Part shown: positions 56,185 to 64,000 of the stretch, in pieces
How positions within the stretch are numbered: position 1 is the stretch's first letter
How the letters are laid out: each line of letters starts with the position of its first letter
DNA from: Meghimatium bilineatum
Lineage: Eukaryota > Mollusca > Gastropoda > Stylommatophora > Philomycidae
DNA length: 64,000 bases
Assembly (NCBI GenBank): GCA_034231615.1
Contig: CM067306.1
Coordinates: 30,822,617 to 30,886,616 of the forward strand
Direction: 5' to 3'
Position numbers and translations under genes: made by a program
Notes under the pieces: generated by a model
The model's input: only the letters and a program-made list of their open reading frames with translations
Database searches by the model: none
Told to the model about the DNA's origin: nothing

Positions 56185-56440
56185 GTGACATGCATCCAAT
56201 CATTGTTGGACAGCTATCATAGGCTTTGCATATGAGTGGTCCTGGGATCATTCCCCAGTTGAGGCGGAAATGTTTTCAGATCGCAACGGCTCCCAGGTCG
56301 ACCCAGCCTTAAATGGGTACCGGATTAATCCGGAAGTAAAGACTGCGAGGGAGAGGAGATGGCTACCGCCCTCATTTGCAGAGCCTGTGAAATGTGAGAT
56401 CGCTAACATCTCACACCCCTACGGCATTAATAAATGCTAT
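56185..56440 (+). mobile_element. tRNA-derived SINE family 3
   Basis: tatgagtggtcctgggatca (B box-like), then ggtcgacccagccttaaatg, gtaaagactgcgagggagag and acccctacggcattaataaa. GC-rich against its surroundings. One copy in the window. Confidence 0.6.
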
Positions 56441-56603
56441 GGGTTACTTTACTTTTTTACTATGCCATAAAAAATTATTGAAAATGATTTATTTTATTTA
56501 TTTTAAGAATAGTTTTTTACGATTTATGCATGCAGTGAAGTATACAATTTGAGTGCTTTGGTCATATTTTACTTAACGTTATCCATTTTTTTCTATTTTA
56601 CAG

Positions 56604-56676
56604 TCAACATGTTTACGATAACGCTGCTTACAGTGGTCATGATCTTCCACCCTCATACAGCAGTGTGGTATACCAG
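56604..56676 (+). CDS. Cytoplasmic tail exon 2, second PPxY motif
   Basis: In phase 2 it reads (S)QHVYDNAAYSGHDLPPSY, then SSVVYQ. It contains a second PPxY (P-P-S-Y) and several tyrosines in acidic or small-residue surroundings. The acceptor is ttttacag at 56603. The donor used is gtgcga at 56677, which is weak but in frame; it ends the exon in phase 0. The similarity to the SAPPSYGDVV segment of the previous exon supports the frame. Confidence 0.8.
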
Positions 56677-57143
56677 GTGCGACTTTACAGCAATAATTTC
56701 CTCTATTTGTTAAAATCATCGACAATTTAGCCATATTTTTGTCTTCTTCATACATACCAGTTGTATATATAATTTTGACTTCTGTTTGCACCAAGATGGT
56801 GACACAGTCGGAAAGTGTTTGACTTTACGATACATTCTTCATATTCACCTTACCTTACCGTATCTGATTCTTGGGGTTGCGAGCTTTCACTCTTTCTTTC
56901 CTATGCCTGGTGATGATAGTAGGTGCATGACTTCTTCTGCTATATTGTGTCTGTATAAAGGGTGTTGGTGATGGAGGGGTTTGGTGGTAACAGTTGTTTT
57001 CATAGGTCTTGTATTGCAGGGAATTCAATAAGGTGATGTTTTACTGTTTCCTCCTCTTGTCTTTTGAAGTGGTTGCAGTATGGTGTATGGTCTGCTGTAC
57101 TTCTTTGTAAATTTGTGTTACGTTGTACATTTGTTGTTTGCAG

Positions 57144-57207
57144 CCTAAATATCGTATTCCACACAAAAAGTTCATCTGCAGGAAATCTCCTGAAAACCAG
57201 CTTTCAG
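57144..57207 (+). CDS. Cytoplasmic tail exon 3 (basic segment, predicted)
   Basis: Predicted from splice signals and phase. A pyrimidine-rich tract and cag at 57143, and gtaggt at 57208, bound an open 64-base stretch reading PKYRIPHKKFICRKSPENQLS. It enters in phase 0, as exon 56604-56676 requires, and leaves in phase 1, exactly what the terminal exon needs. If it were skipped, the terminal exon would read ACG TAG and stop at once. The segment is strongly basic and unlike the rest of the tail. There is no homology support, so transcript evidence would decide. Confidence 0.6.
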
Positions 57208-57499
57208 GTAGGTATGATAAGATACTTCTCCACCACCGAAGTTGAAAACACTAGCCCATGAATCACACAACAATAAAGAGGGTGTTTATGCTACACAATT
57301 GAAGTCATGCTCCCTACAGTAAGCTGTCAAAATGTCATTCAGGAACTTTGACACAAATTAAACAGGGACCAAATATCCATAACTAAACAAAACAGATTAA
57401 TGCAAACAGACATTCCCTAAAAATTATGCATTGGAACTCAGAGGGAGTCATAATTGCAAACCTTGCTCATACTCATGTACTTCAAAGCTTCAGGGAAGT

Positions 57500-57740
57500 A
57501 AAGTCTCACCTGAAATACTATATGCAACTTCATTGAAGAATGAGACATTGGCATCTAAAAACACACATACACAGAATTGGTATCAGTAACTCTGCAGCCT
57601 GCATCTGTGGAGCAGCAACACAAACACCAGAACACATACTACAGAATTGTCCCAGTTTCGCTGTTCACAGAGCAACAATCTGGCCCACAGAAGCTTCTCT
57701 GCAAAACAGGTGTGGAAAACCCAAGATGGTCTAAAAACAA
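57500..57740 (+). mobile_element. Jockey-like C-terminal knuckle fragment
   Basis: HIHRIGISNSAACICGAATQ, then TPEHILQNCPSFAVHRATIW, pattern C-x-C...P-E-H-x-L-x-x-C-P, the tail of Jockey-like ORF2. Truncated upstream. Confidence 0.75.
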
Positions 57741-57889
57741 ACCGCTCTATACATGACCTATATTGAACTGGATGTTTAATAATTGACTGAAAAAGAAGAA
57801 CATATTTCAATGTGTAAACATTGGGCTTTCATTCTGTTTATTTTAAGCCATGCATTACATTTATGCCTTTTTGCTAACAATTTAATTAC

Positions 57890-58810
57890 AGTAAATTTGA
57901 CTCTATCAACACCTCCACATTACTTTTTCTGGCAGTCCTTGGTATTCTCAGAATTATTCTGTAGAATCACATCTCTATTGCCTCTAATTTCCCACTTTCC
58001 TATTTGTTTATTGTCCAAGACTCTCATCCATATGTTAATATAGGAGTTATATAAAATTGCAGAACTCTCTTCCTCATCTCTAGTGACAAGGTCATATATA
58101 TAAATATATTTTTCATTTTTCTGATTATTTTTGCCTGCCCTATTCTGCATCTTATTTCTGTTGAACTTCTTCCATTTGATGTAATTATTGCACCTAAATA
58201 TTTGAGTTGATGGACCTGTTTTAATACTATATCATTCACTTTGATCTTGCAAGGTGTTGTCTTTTGTTTCTTTGAAATAACTATTACTTCTGTTTCTTTA
58301 TATTTAGGAAGAGACCTTTCTCTTTACTTTCTGTGACTACTACATTAATTAAATCTTGAAGGTCTCCCTCGCTTTTAGCAATTAGAACAGTGTCATCCAC
58401 ATATCTCAAATTATTTATGTATGTCCTCCCACTGATATTCCTGGGATATCAAAATTGCACGCATTATGTTTTCACTGTATAAAGAGAACAGGTCTGGTGA
58501 ACGTACACATCCCTGTCTAACTCCTTGTTTTATTTTTTGAAAAGGGCGAAATTGATTTCCTATTTTTATTGCTGCTGTTTGTTGCTAGTTCATGTTCTTG
58601 ATGATTCTTTAATCCTTACTATAGATGTTGAAATTCTCTAGCATGTGTATTCATTATGTTTAACTTTATCTAATGCTTTTGTGTAGTCTATAACACAGAA
58701 GTACAGATCTGTTTTTACCTCTGTAGACCTTTCTATTAGTGTTCTCAAAATATATATAGCATTGTTGGTACCTTTGCCTTCTATGAAGCCACATTGTTTT
58801 GGACATATTC
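57890..58810 (-). pseudogene. LINE reverse transcriptase, degenerate
   Basis: Minus strand from 58800: KQCGFIEGKGTNNAIYILRT, YFCVIDYTKALDKVKH (motif A), a broken CVHQTCSLYTV-like motif B, NNLRYVDDTVLIAKSEGDLQ (motif C, Y-V-D-D), then VHQLKYLGAIITSNGRSSTE and YITPILTYG, with an IRRFFGHM-type tail cut short at 57890. Many stops. The most complete example of this LINE family in the window. Confidence 0.85.
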
Positions 58811-59099
58811 TTTTTTATAACTCAATTTGTTATTACATACTTTAATTTCATCCGTCCTGACCAAGTTATTATAATGGGATTGCACTGTATTACGCCTAAA
58901 TAACCAAACTGTCAGAGGATATCTGACAAGGTGAAGAGTGCTGCAGTAACAAAACTGAGAAGCAATAACAACTTTATATCTCATTGTCATTAGTTTTACT
59001 ATTTATTAGTTATCAGTGACATTAATACATTATCATAGTTGTTATATTATATATATATATATATATATATAGGGACATATTCTCTCCCGAATGTTGTCT
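58811..59099. other. Intron with (TA)n microsatellite
   Basis: 59048-59071 is an uninterrupted (TA)n run. Nothing else recognised. Confidence 0.6.
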
Positions 59100-59420
59100 T
59101 GTCGTGGATACTCTGAATGCTTCTCTTACCCAGAGACATGTTCATACATTTTTCGATGTCACCGGTCTATTGTCTTCTTGACCTTCCTCTTCTTCTCTTT
59201 CCAGGCACTTTGGCCTCCAGAATCAGTCTTTTGATGCCATCATATCTCTTTACTTTAAGTGTCCAAAATACTGTAGCTTCCTTCTTATGATTATATTTAG
59301 AAGCCACCCTTCATTTAGATTCAGCAATTTCAAAATTTCTATTTTCTTCTTTTTCTCTGTCCATGATATTCGTAGAATCATTTTGTAGCACTTTATTTCA
59401 AATTAATTTATCCTGCTGTA
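59100..59420 (-). mobile_element. LINE C-terminal fragment (YFGHLK type)
   Basis: The minus strand has EILKLLNLNEGWLLNIIIRR, KLQYFGHLK and EAKVPGKRKRKVKKT-like residues, a LINE ORF2 end. Frames broken. Confidence 0.65.
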
Positions 59421-59599
59421 TATTGTCTTTTTTAAAAATCAAATGTTTCTCATCCGCATGTTGCTGCTGGGAAAACATATGATCTTAAAAGGGTTATATT
59501 AATGTAATTATTGCTACTTTACGACAGCTGTTATATATGTATAATACAGAATTTAGTACTACAAATATTGGCATTGGTGGCTCAACCAATAGCAATACC

Positions 59600-59755
59600 T
59601 ACAGCTGTGAAATATCAAGAATGCTTGACTATTGTTAGCTTTTAAGTTGGTGTTCAATATACAGTACGAGAACTAGTTCTCTCATACAGCTGACCTACTA
59701 GCAATATGCTACAGACATCCACTGGATGTTATCTGGATCTACATCCTGCTCATCA
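59600..59755 (+). repeat. Dispersed repeat shared with 63625-63770
   Basis: Shared strings include tagcaatac, caagaatgcttgac / caagcatgcttgac, cttctctc and gctacaga...cagtggat / cactggat. About 150 bases, plus strand in both places. Origin not recognised. Confidence 0.5.
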
Positions 59756-59764
59756 TCTACAAAA

Positions 59765-60700
59765 ACCTGAAGTTGACAGCCCCTTAAGGTCTGTACCAGA
59801 ACAAACCCCATGGAGTCAAAGGCATGAATGCCAATATACATTCAGACCCATGTGAAAGGAATACTAAGCGAGGACGAACTGAACAGTGTGCAGCGGAGGA
59901 CAGTCACCCTCAGTTTCCTGGATGAGGAATATCCACAAGATATATGTGTCAGAGTATACACAGATGGGTCAGCACAGAATGCTGTGAGGAATGGAGGTGC
60001 AGGTGTATATATAGAATATCCACACAAGCCTAGAGATACCATCAGAACACCAAGAGGAAAATTCTGCAATAATTATGATGCAGAAATCCAGGCAATTAAT
60101 GTGGCAGCTAAAAAAAACTGCTGAACTCCAACTCTGACCTACAGCCTGTGGTATTCCTGACAGATGCAAGGTCAGTGCTTCAAGCTCTCCAGTCTGGAAA
60201 ACTAACAGACTTGAAAAAACTATTTAGCGAATTGTCTTACCAGTATAGAGTAACCATGCAGTGGATACCCTCTCACTGTGGAATACCAGGAAATGAAAAA
60301 GCAGACCAACTGGCTAAGGAAGGTGCTGTCGAAGACCAACCAGATATACCAATCACCTACCATCAGAAAAAACAGATGATCAAGTCAATAAGAAAGCCAC
60401 AAACACCAACACAAGATGATTATCACATTATGAACAGATCAGAACAAGTTATAATTCTACGTCTCAGAACAGGACACAACCGACTCCGCAATCATATGTA
60501 TACAAATTTCAAGATTGGCAACACGGCCATGTGGACAGGCAGTACAGAGTGCCAAACATATACTTCAAATGTGTTCTGAGCATGAAACGCTGAGGCAGAC
60601 ATATTGGCCAGAGGAAACAACACTGGAATCAAAGCTCTATGGGACACTGTATGAACTACAAAAGACAGTGAGTTTTATTAAGGAGACAGAATTACAGATA
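59765..60700 (+). pseudogene. Jockey-like family 1, RNase H and tail
   Basis: EEYPQDICVRVYTDGSAQNA, VRNGGAGVYIEYPHKPRDTI and NNYDAEIQAINVAAKKN, then after a frameshift in an A run at about 60110, VVFLTDARSVLQALQSGKLT and MQWIPSHCGIPGNEKADQLA. All RNase H acidic residues (YTDGS, E of AEIQ, D of TDAR) and the C-terminal H-x-G...N-E-x-A-D are present in broken frames. The tail has LRLRTGHNRLRNHMY and, after another shift, QSAKHILQMCSEHETLRQTY and TTLESKLYGTL. Confidence 0.88.
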
Positions 60701-60881
60701 TAGACATGTTTCAAGTGAACGAAAGAAGAAGAAGAAGAAATCATCTACAAAGATCATTGTCCTGCTAAAAGAGAGATCCATTATGATTGAAAATGAACGG
60801 CCACAAAAATAGTATTAAAAAAAATATTTCAAATATTGATGCACATCGTTGCTTATATTTTTTTCTAATTTACCCAAACAG

Positions 60882-60970
60882 ACGTAGACTTCGACAACAC
60901 CAGTCCATACAGCTTGCATGACATTTGTTTGGCATTACAAGATTCAGCTGTGTCAGAAATTAGCACTTGA
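60882..60970 (+). CDS. Terminal coding exon with stop codon
   Basis: After acceptor acccaaacag at 60881 and in phase 1, it reads (D)VDFDNTSPYSLHDI, then CLALQDSAVSEIST and TGA at 60968-60970. The open frame, phase match and acidic, serine-rich composition support it as the C-terminus. It lies about 180 bases after a Jockey-like RNase H relic, and the intron before it is 3.7 kb. I saw no canonical AATAAA in the next few hundred bases, so the 3' UTR end is not located. Confidence 0.66.
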
Positions 60971-61150
60971 TGAAGTTTGAAGATGTTACGGTCACATGAC
61001 AAGCCAGAATGTATATGCAGATATCAGCAATATTATAATTAATTCACATAATCTAGAACATTAATGACATCAAATCTTGTGTTATTTATTCTCTGATCAA
61101 ACATCGTCTTAGCCAATTGTATAAATAATTTACAACTTGACACTGATCTA
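60971..61150 (+). other. 3' flank of the CUB gene
   Basis: Probable 3' UTR after the stop. No AATAAA seen here. Confidence 0.4.
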
Positions 61151-61154
61151 TCTA

Positions 61155-61640
61155 GCTATCTGTTGTCTTTTTCTCTGCTTTTGTTGTAGGCATCACTGGA
61201 TTCAATGACATCAGTTTTAAGGCAATAGCATGTTTGTTTGCTTGATATGCAGTTATATTGCAACATCTCAGAATAGTGGTAACTTCTTCAGTCCACCTTC
61301 TTCTTGGTCTTTCTCTGCCTCTTGTTTCCATTCTCATGTTGTATGCTCTTGCTGCTGGCCATTATATGTTCATTCTCATTAAGTAGCCAAAACATTTCAG
61401 TCTCTGTTTTTCAGTATTTTTTACCAAAGATATTGTTCCGACAGTTCTTGTAATCTCCTCATTTCTCACATGATCTCTTCTATTCTGTTTGCTGCTTTTC
61501 TTAGACATCTCATTTCACATGTAGAAAGTTTCCTCTCCTATTGTTTAGTTAGTGTCCATGTCTGACATTGATAACATAATGTTGGTATGAAGATTGAATT
61601 TATGATTTGGCTTTTGATTTTCATTGAGATATATGATGGT
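61155..61640 (-). mobile_element. LINE reverse transcriptase thumb and tail
   Basis: Minus strand from 61640: ISMKIKSQIINSIFIPTLC, CQTWTLTKQ, KLSTCEMRCLRKAANRIEE, and RMETRGRERPRRRWTEEVTT, LRCCNITAYQANKHAIAL. The pattern matches LINE ORF2 C-termini (W-T-L-T-K...C-E-M-R-x-L-R-K...G-R-x-R-x-R-W). Frameshifted. Confidence 0.78.
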
Positions 61641-61914
61641 TCTTCATAAATTATGCCAGAGGAAAGTTAATGTGACATTCCAAGATCAGACATATACATA
61701 TTAATATCAAAAATGACAACAATCAATGTTTTTTTAATTACTTGCTTCAAGCTGCTTATTCCAATTATAATTTTTTTCTTTTACTTGTAATATGTGATTG
61801 TACTTGTCCTCAATTGTCCCACAAAGAAGAATATTTTTTGTTACACCCCTTCAGTGAGATCAACAAGTTTTCAATTTAATCTGGTTAATGTTTGGTTGTG
61901 TATGGTCGATAGAG

Positions 61915-62115
61915 ATTAGTGCATTGGTTTCACAAACTGTGAGATTCAGGGTTCGACTTCCAGTAAGACTGGGTTAATTTTTTCTGTCAGAGACTAAATT
62001 TAAAAATTCACACTGTACAGGATGTGGTAACAGTAGGTGCATGCAGCCTTTATCACACAAGCCACTGGAAAACTTCCTGCAACTCCTAATTGAAAAAATT
62101 ATGTACTAACAGTAT
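61915..62115 (+). mobile_element. tRNA-derived SINE family 2, copy 2
   Basis: gattagtgcattggtttcac (A box region) and agggttcgacttccag (B box); body cactgtacaggatgtggtaa and tgcagcctttatcacacaag, as in the copy at 44085. Ends in T runs. Confidence 0.75.
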
Positions 62116-62174
62116 TTTTTTGTGTTTTTTTTTAAATTTTTTGTATTGTGTATGACTTAGTATATGGTTTAGGG

Positions 62175-62455
62175 CAGTGGCTGACAAAATATGGTCCTTT
62201 AATGATGCAGTCATTGATTTGTGACAGGATTATCTGAACAGTCACAAATATGGTCTATGTGTAAAAAAAACACCTTTTTTCTGGACCACTATGTGGATTT
62301 GAAAGTATTATATATACTGGACTCCTTTGTTTTAGAAAACAATATTTGGAGCTACAATGGATTTAACAAAAAACTTTTTAGCTCCATCCCACATAAAAAG
62401 AGTTCAATAAGCCAAAAAAAAAGTCACCAAGCCAAAAAAAAGATGCCTACCTCCG
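62175..62455. mobile_element. hAT-type MITE, diverged
   Basis: The left end cagtggctgacaaa and the reverse complement of the right end cggaggtaggcatc are weakly related inverted repeats. Flanks gtttaggg and atctaggg agree at six of eight bases. The interior has no transposase. Confidence 0.55.
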
Positions 62456-62465
62456 ATCTAGGGCA

Positions 62466-62745
62466 TGACAAAAGATGACTACCACTATCTAAGTCGACAG
62501 GGACAAGTAACCATAATTTTCCTGAGGACAGGACGCAATAGACTGAATAAACTCATGCACATGATGCAACTGTGTGCCATTGTGAACTTGTGGAACAGAT
62601 ATCTGATCATATTCTGCACAACTGCTGTCCTCAGTATGAACAATTGAGAGAGATGTACTTGTGCAAGCAAAGATATATGGAACCAAAGAAGAGCTTCAGA
62701 CATTGGTGGAGTTCATTCAGAAGACTTGTCTGATGGTGTAGACAA
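62466..62745 (+). mobile_element. Jockey-like C-terminal fragment
   Basis: DDYHYLSRQGQVTIIFLRTG, RNRLNKLMH, then SDHILHNCCPQYEQLRE-like residues after a frame change. It matches the tail DDYHIMNRSEQVIILRLRTG at 60.4 kb. Confidence 0.75.
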
Positions 62746-62769
62746 CAAGTAGTGAACACAAAAAAGATA

Positions 62770-62960
62770 GCCACTACACTACAGAGTATCAGCCTCACTG
62801 TAGACTCTTCAACATGTCAAAATGTCCAGTATCTATATTCTCGCAACATATTATATATAGTGAACTCAAACCCAGGTCACTTGGTAAGCAAGCACGTTAT
62901 TTAGCCACTACACTACCGAGTATCAGCCTCACTGCAAGATCTTCAAAATGCCCAGTATCT
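62770..62960 (-). repeat. Direct duplication with tRNA-like segment
   Basis: agccactacactacagagta tcagcctcactg... at 62770 recurs at 62898. Between them, aactcaaacccaggtcactt ggtaagcaagcacgttattt is the reverse complement of the tRNA-like segment at 63925-63990. Confidence 0.6.
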
Positions 62961-63400
62961 TCTTTCTGTCACATGGCCTGTTTGCTTTGATCCCCAGGAA
63001 TTATGAGCAATAATTCTTGTTTCCTTTGGGAAGTTTTATCACGAGCTTTATTTCACACTCAGAAGACACCCCCCAACTTTCAGCAATGTGCACTACTTTC
63101 AGAAGAGGCCTCTTAATCGGAGAGGTTACAGTGTAGCCAATAAATGCAAACTATTGTTTTCCAAAGTTCATGAGCAGCTTCCTTTAGTTTTTCTGTCTCA
63201 CTTAGAATCTCCTCACTAAATATTTTAGCTGTAGGATTCTCAACAGTTTTCTGTATGTAGCTTCTATTTTTCTGCTTTTTTATTTATTGTCCTTTGGTGA
63301 TTTAATTTGTACCTCTTGTTGTGAGGTACTCTCCTTTTAACCACAGATGTGAGATCAATTTCATTATATCAGAATTTTTTGACCCATCAAAAATAGTGAT
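62961..63400. other. Nothing recognised
   Basis: AT-rich DNA downstream of the gene. No exon or element seen. Confidence 0.45.
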
Positions 63401-63404
63401 GATC

Positions 63405-63530
63405 ATGGTTGAGGTAATCCTGTCACAACTCAAAATGAGACTGAATCATGGTTGAGGTAATCCTGTCACAAATCAAAGTGAGATTGTTTATAGTTGAGGT
63501 AATCCTGTCACATCTCAAAGTGACTGTAGC
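63405..63530 (+). repeat. 43-bp tandem repeat, three copies
   Basis: The unit ggttgaggtaatcctgtcac plus aactcaaaatgag... recurs at about 63407, 63450 and 63492. Confidence 0.85.
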
Positions 63531-63779
63531 ATTAAAGGACTCTTTTCCATTACTATCACTGACAAAAAATATTGGTTAATTAATGACTTTTCTGTGTTTG
63601 TCTGTTGCTATGTTGATAGCAATACAGACAGCAGCAAAAAGGTCAAGCATGCTTGACCGTGTTTATCTTTGATGTTGGTGACCAGCGTGTAAATACGAAA
63701 ATCACTTCTCTCGTACTGCTGGACTACTACTATTGTTAGGGCTACAGATGATCACCATTCAGTGGATTTCATTCTGATG

Positions 63780-63905
63780 GTTTGTCTGCAATTCTCTCTT
63801 CTTTTCTTGATATGAGACTTCATTGTCTTCCTGCGTACACTCTCCTCCATCTTTAGCCAACTCACCGGCCCTATCATTTCCTGGGACACCACAGTGTGAT
63901 GGTAC
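63780..63905 (-). mobile_element. RNase H C-terminal fragment of a Jockey-like element
   Basis: The minus strand reads VPSHCGVPGNDRAGELAKDG, then GECTQEDNEVSYQEKK without a stop. It is the V-P-S-H-C-G-V-P-G-N-x-x-A-x-x-L-A-K signature. Only this part is present. Confidence 0.85.
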
Positions 63906-63924
63906 CTACTGAAGTACAGTTCTA

Positions 63925-64000
63925 ACTGTATAGCAGCTAAATAACTTGCTTGCTCACCAAGTGGCCTGGGTTCGAGTTCACTATAGGTAGCATGTTGTGG
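63925..64000 (+). mobile_element. tRNA-like SINE head, cut by the window end
   Basis: tatagcagctaaataacttg followed by tggcctgggttcgagttcac (B box ggttcgagttc). No full cloverleaf is claimed. Related to the minus-strand segment at 62850-62925. Confidence 0.55.

Larger units (their letters stand above)
3472..60970 (+). other. Gene model: multi-CUB single-pass membrane protein (5' end outside window)
   Basis: Fourteen exons give three CUB domains, a transmembrane helix, and a cytoplasmic tail with two PPxY motifs and a stop codon. All boundaries are AG acceptors and GT donors. Intron phases agree at every junction: 1 between CUB modules, 2 between exons a and b, 1 between b and c, then 1, 2, 2, 0, 1 through the membrane and tail exons. 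The exons sum to 1712 bases; after two bases of a split codon this is exactly 570 codons including the stop. CUB domains are extracellular beta-sandwich modules for protein or glycan binding, and PPxY motifs bind WW domains such as those of Nedd4-type ubiquitin ligases. A receptor or adhesion role is inference. No start codon or signal peptide is visible, so 5' exons are missing. I do not recognise a named orthologue. Confidence 0.8.

Noticed and set aside
59048..59071. (TA)n run as an origin or regulatory element
   Set aside because: Common microsatellite; no supporting context.
63925..64000. Possible functional tRNA gene
   Set aside because: A B-box-like string and a weak A box are present but no acceptor stem pairing was found, and a related segment at 62850-62925 shows it is a repeat.

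Overview
The window is animal nuclear DNA with long introns and many retrotransposon remnants. It carries most of one plus-strand gene for a single-pass membrane protein with CUB domains. The host is probably an invertebrate, possibly a mollusc, judging only from the general look of its LINE and SINE families; this is a weak inference. No bacterial operon, CRISPR array, rRNA or complete tRNA gene was seen.

Gene. Fourteen exons between 3472 and 60970 join without a phase conflict. Nine exons make three CUB domains (exons a, b and c for each). One exon encodes a short linker, a transmembrane helix and a basic stop-transfer stretch. Three exons encode a cytoplasmic tail with two PPxY motifs, and a terminal exon ends in TGA at 60968-60970. 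The assembled piece is 1712 bases: two bases of a split codon, then 1710 bases or 570 codons including the stop. The first exon starts inside a codon, so the signal peptide and probably more CUB exons lie upstream of the window. All three CUB domains lack the first cysteine pair and keep the second.

Duplicated landscape. The CUB exons sit in three paralogous genomic units, at about 300-28000, 28040-42200 and 42240-51660. Their introns can still be matched, including old LINE fragments shared at the same positions. The copies therefore act as internal controls: an insertion in one unit can be compared with the empty site in another. This shows later changes in each unit. Unit 1 gained a 7.2-kb array of 33-bp repeats (8160-15404), two Jockey-like retrotransposons, two composite retroposons and a piggyBac relic. 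Unit 2 gained an RTE-like fragment, a TTAA-flanked piggyBac derivative, a foldback element and a nested pair of composite retroposons. Unit 3 gained a hAT-type MITE and another Jockey-like element.

Downstream (53.7-64 kb). The tail exons are separated by a 39-bp tandem repeat, SINEs, a degenerate LINE reverse transcriptase, a Jockey-like RNase H fragment and further LINE, SINE and MITE pieces. None of the mobile elements has an intact reading frame; all are called as relics.

The most unusual items are: the giant minisatellite, whose likely single-copy seed survives in the paralogous intron of unit 2; a modular retroposon of about 1.1-1.2 kb, with target-site duplications found for three of its copies and a nested self-insertion; the CUB domains with a single disulphide each; and a PPxY-bearing tail recovered only through splice-phase bookkeeping.
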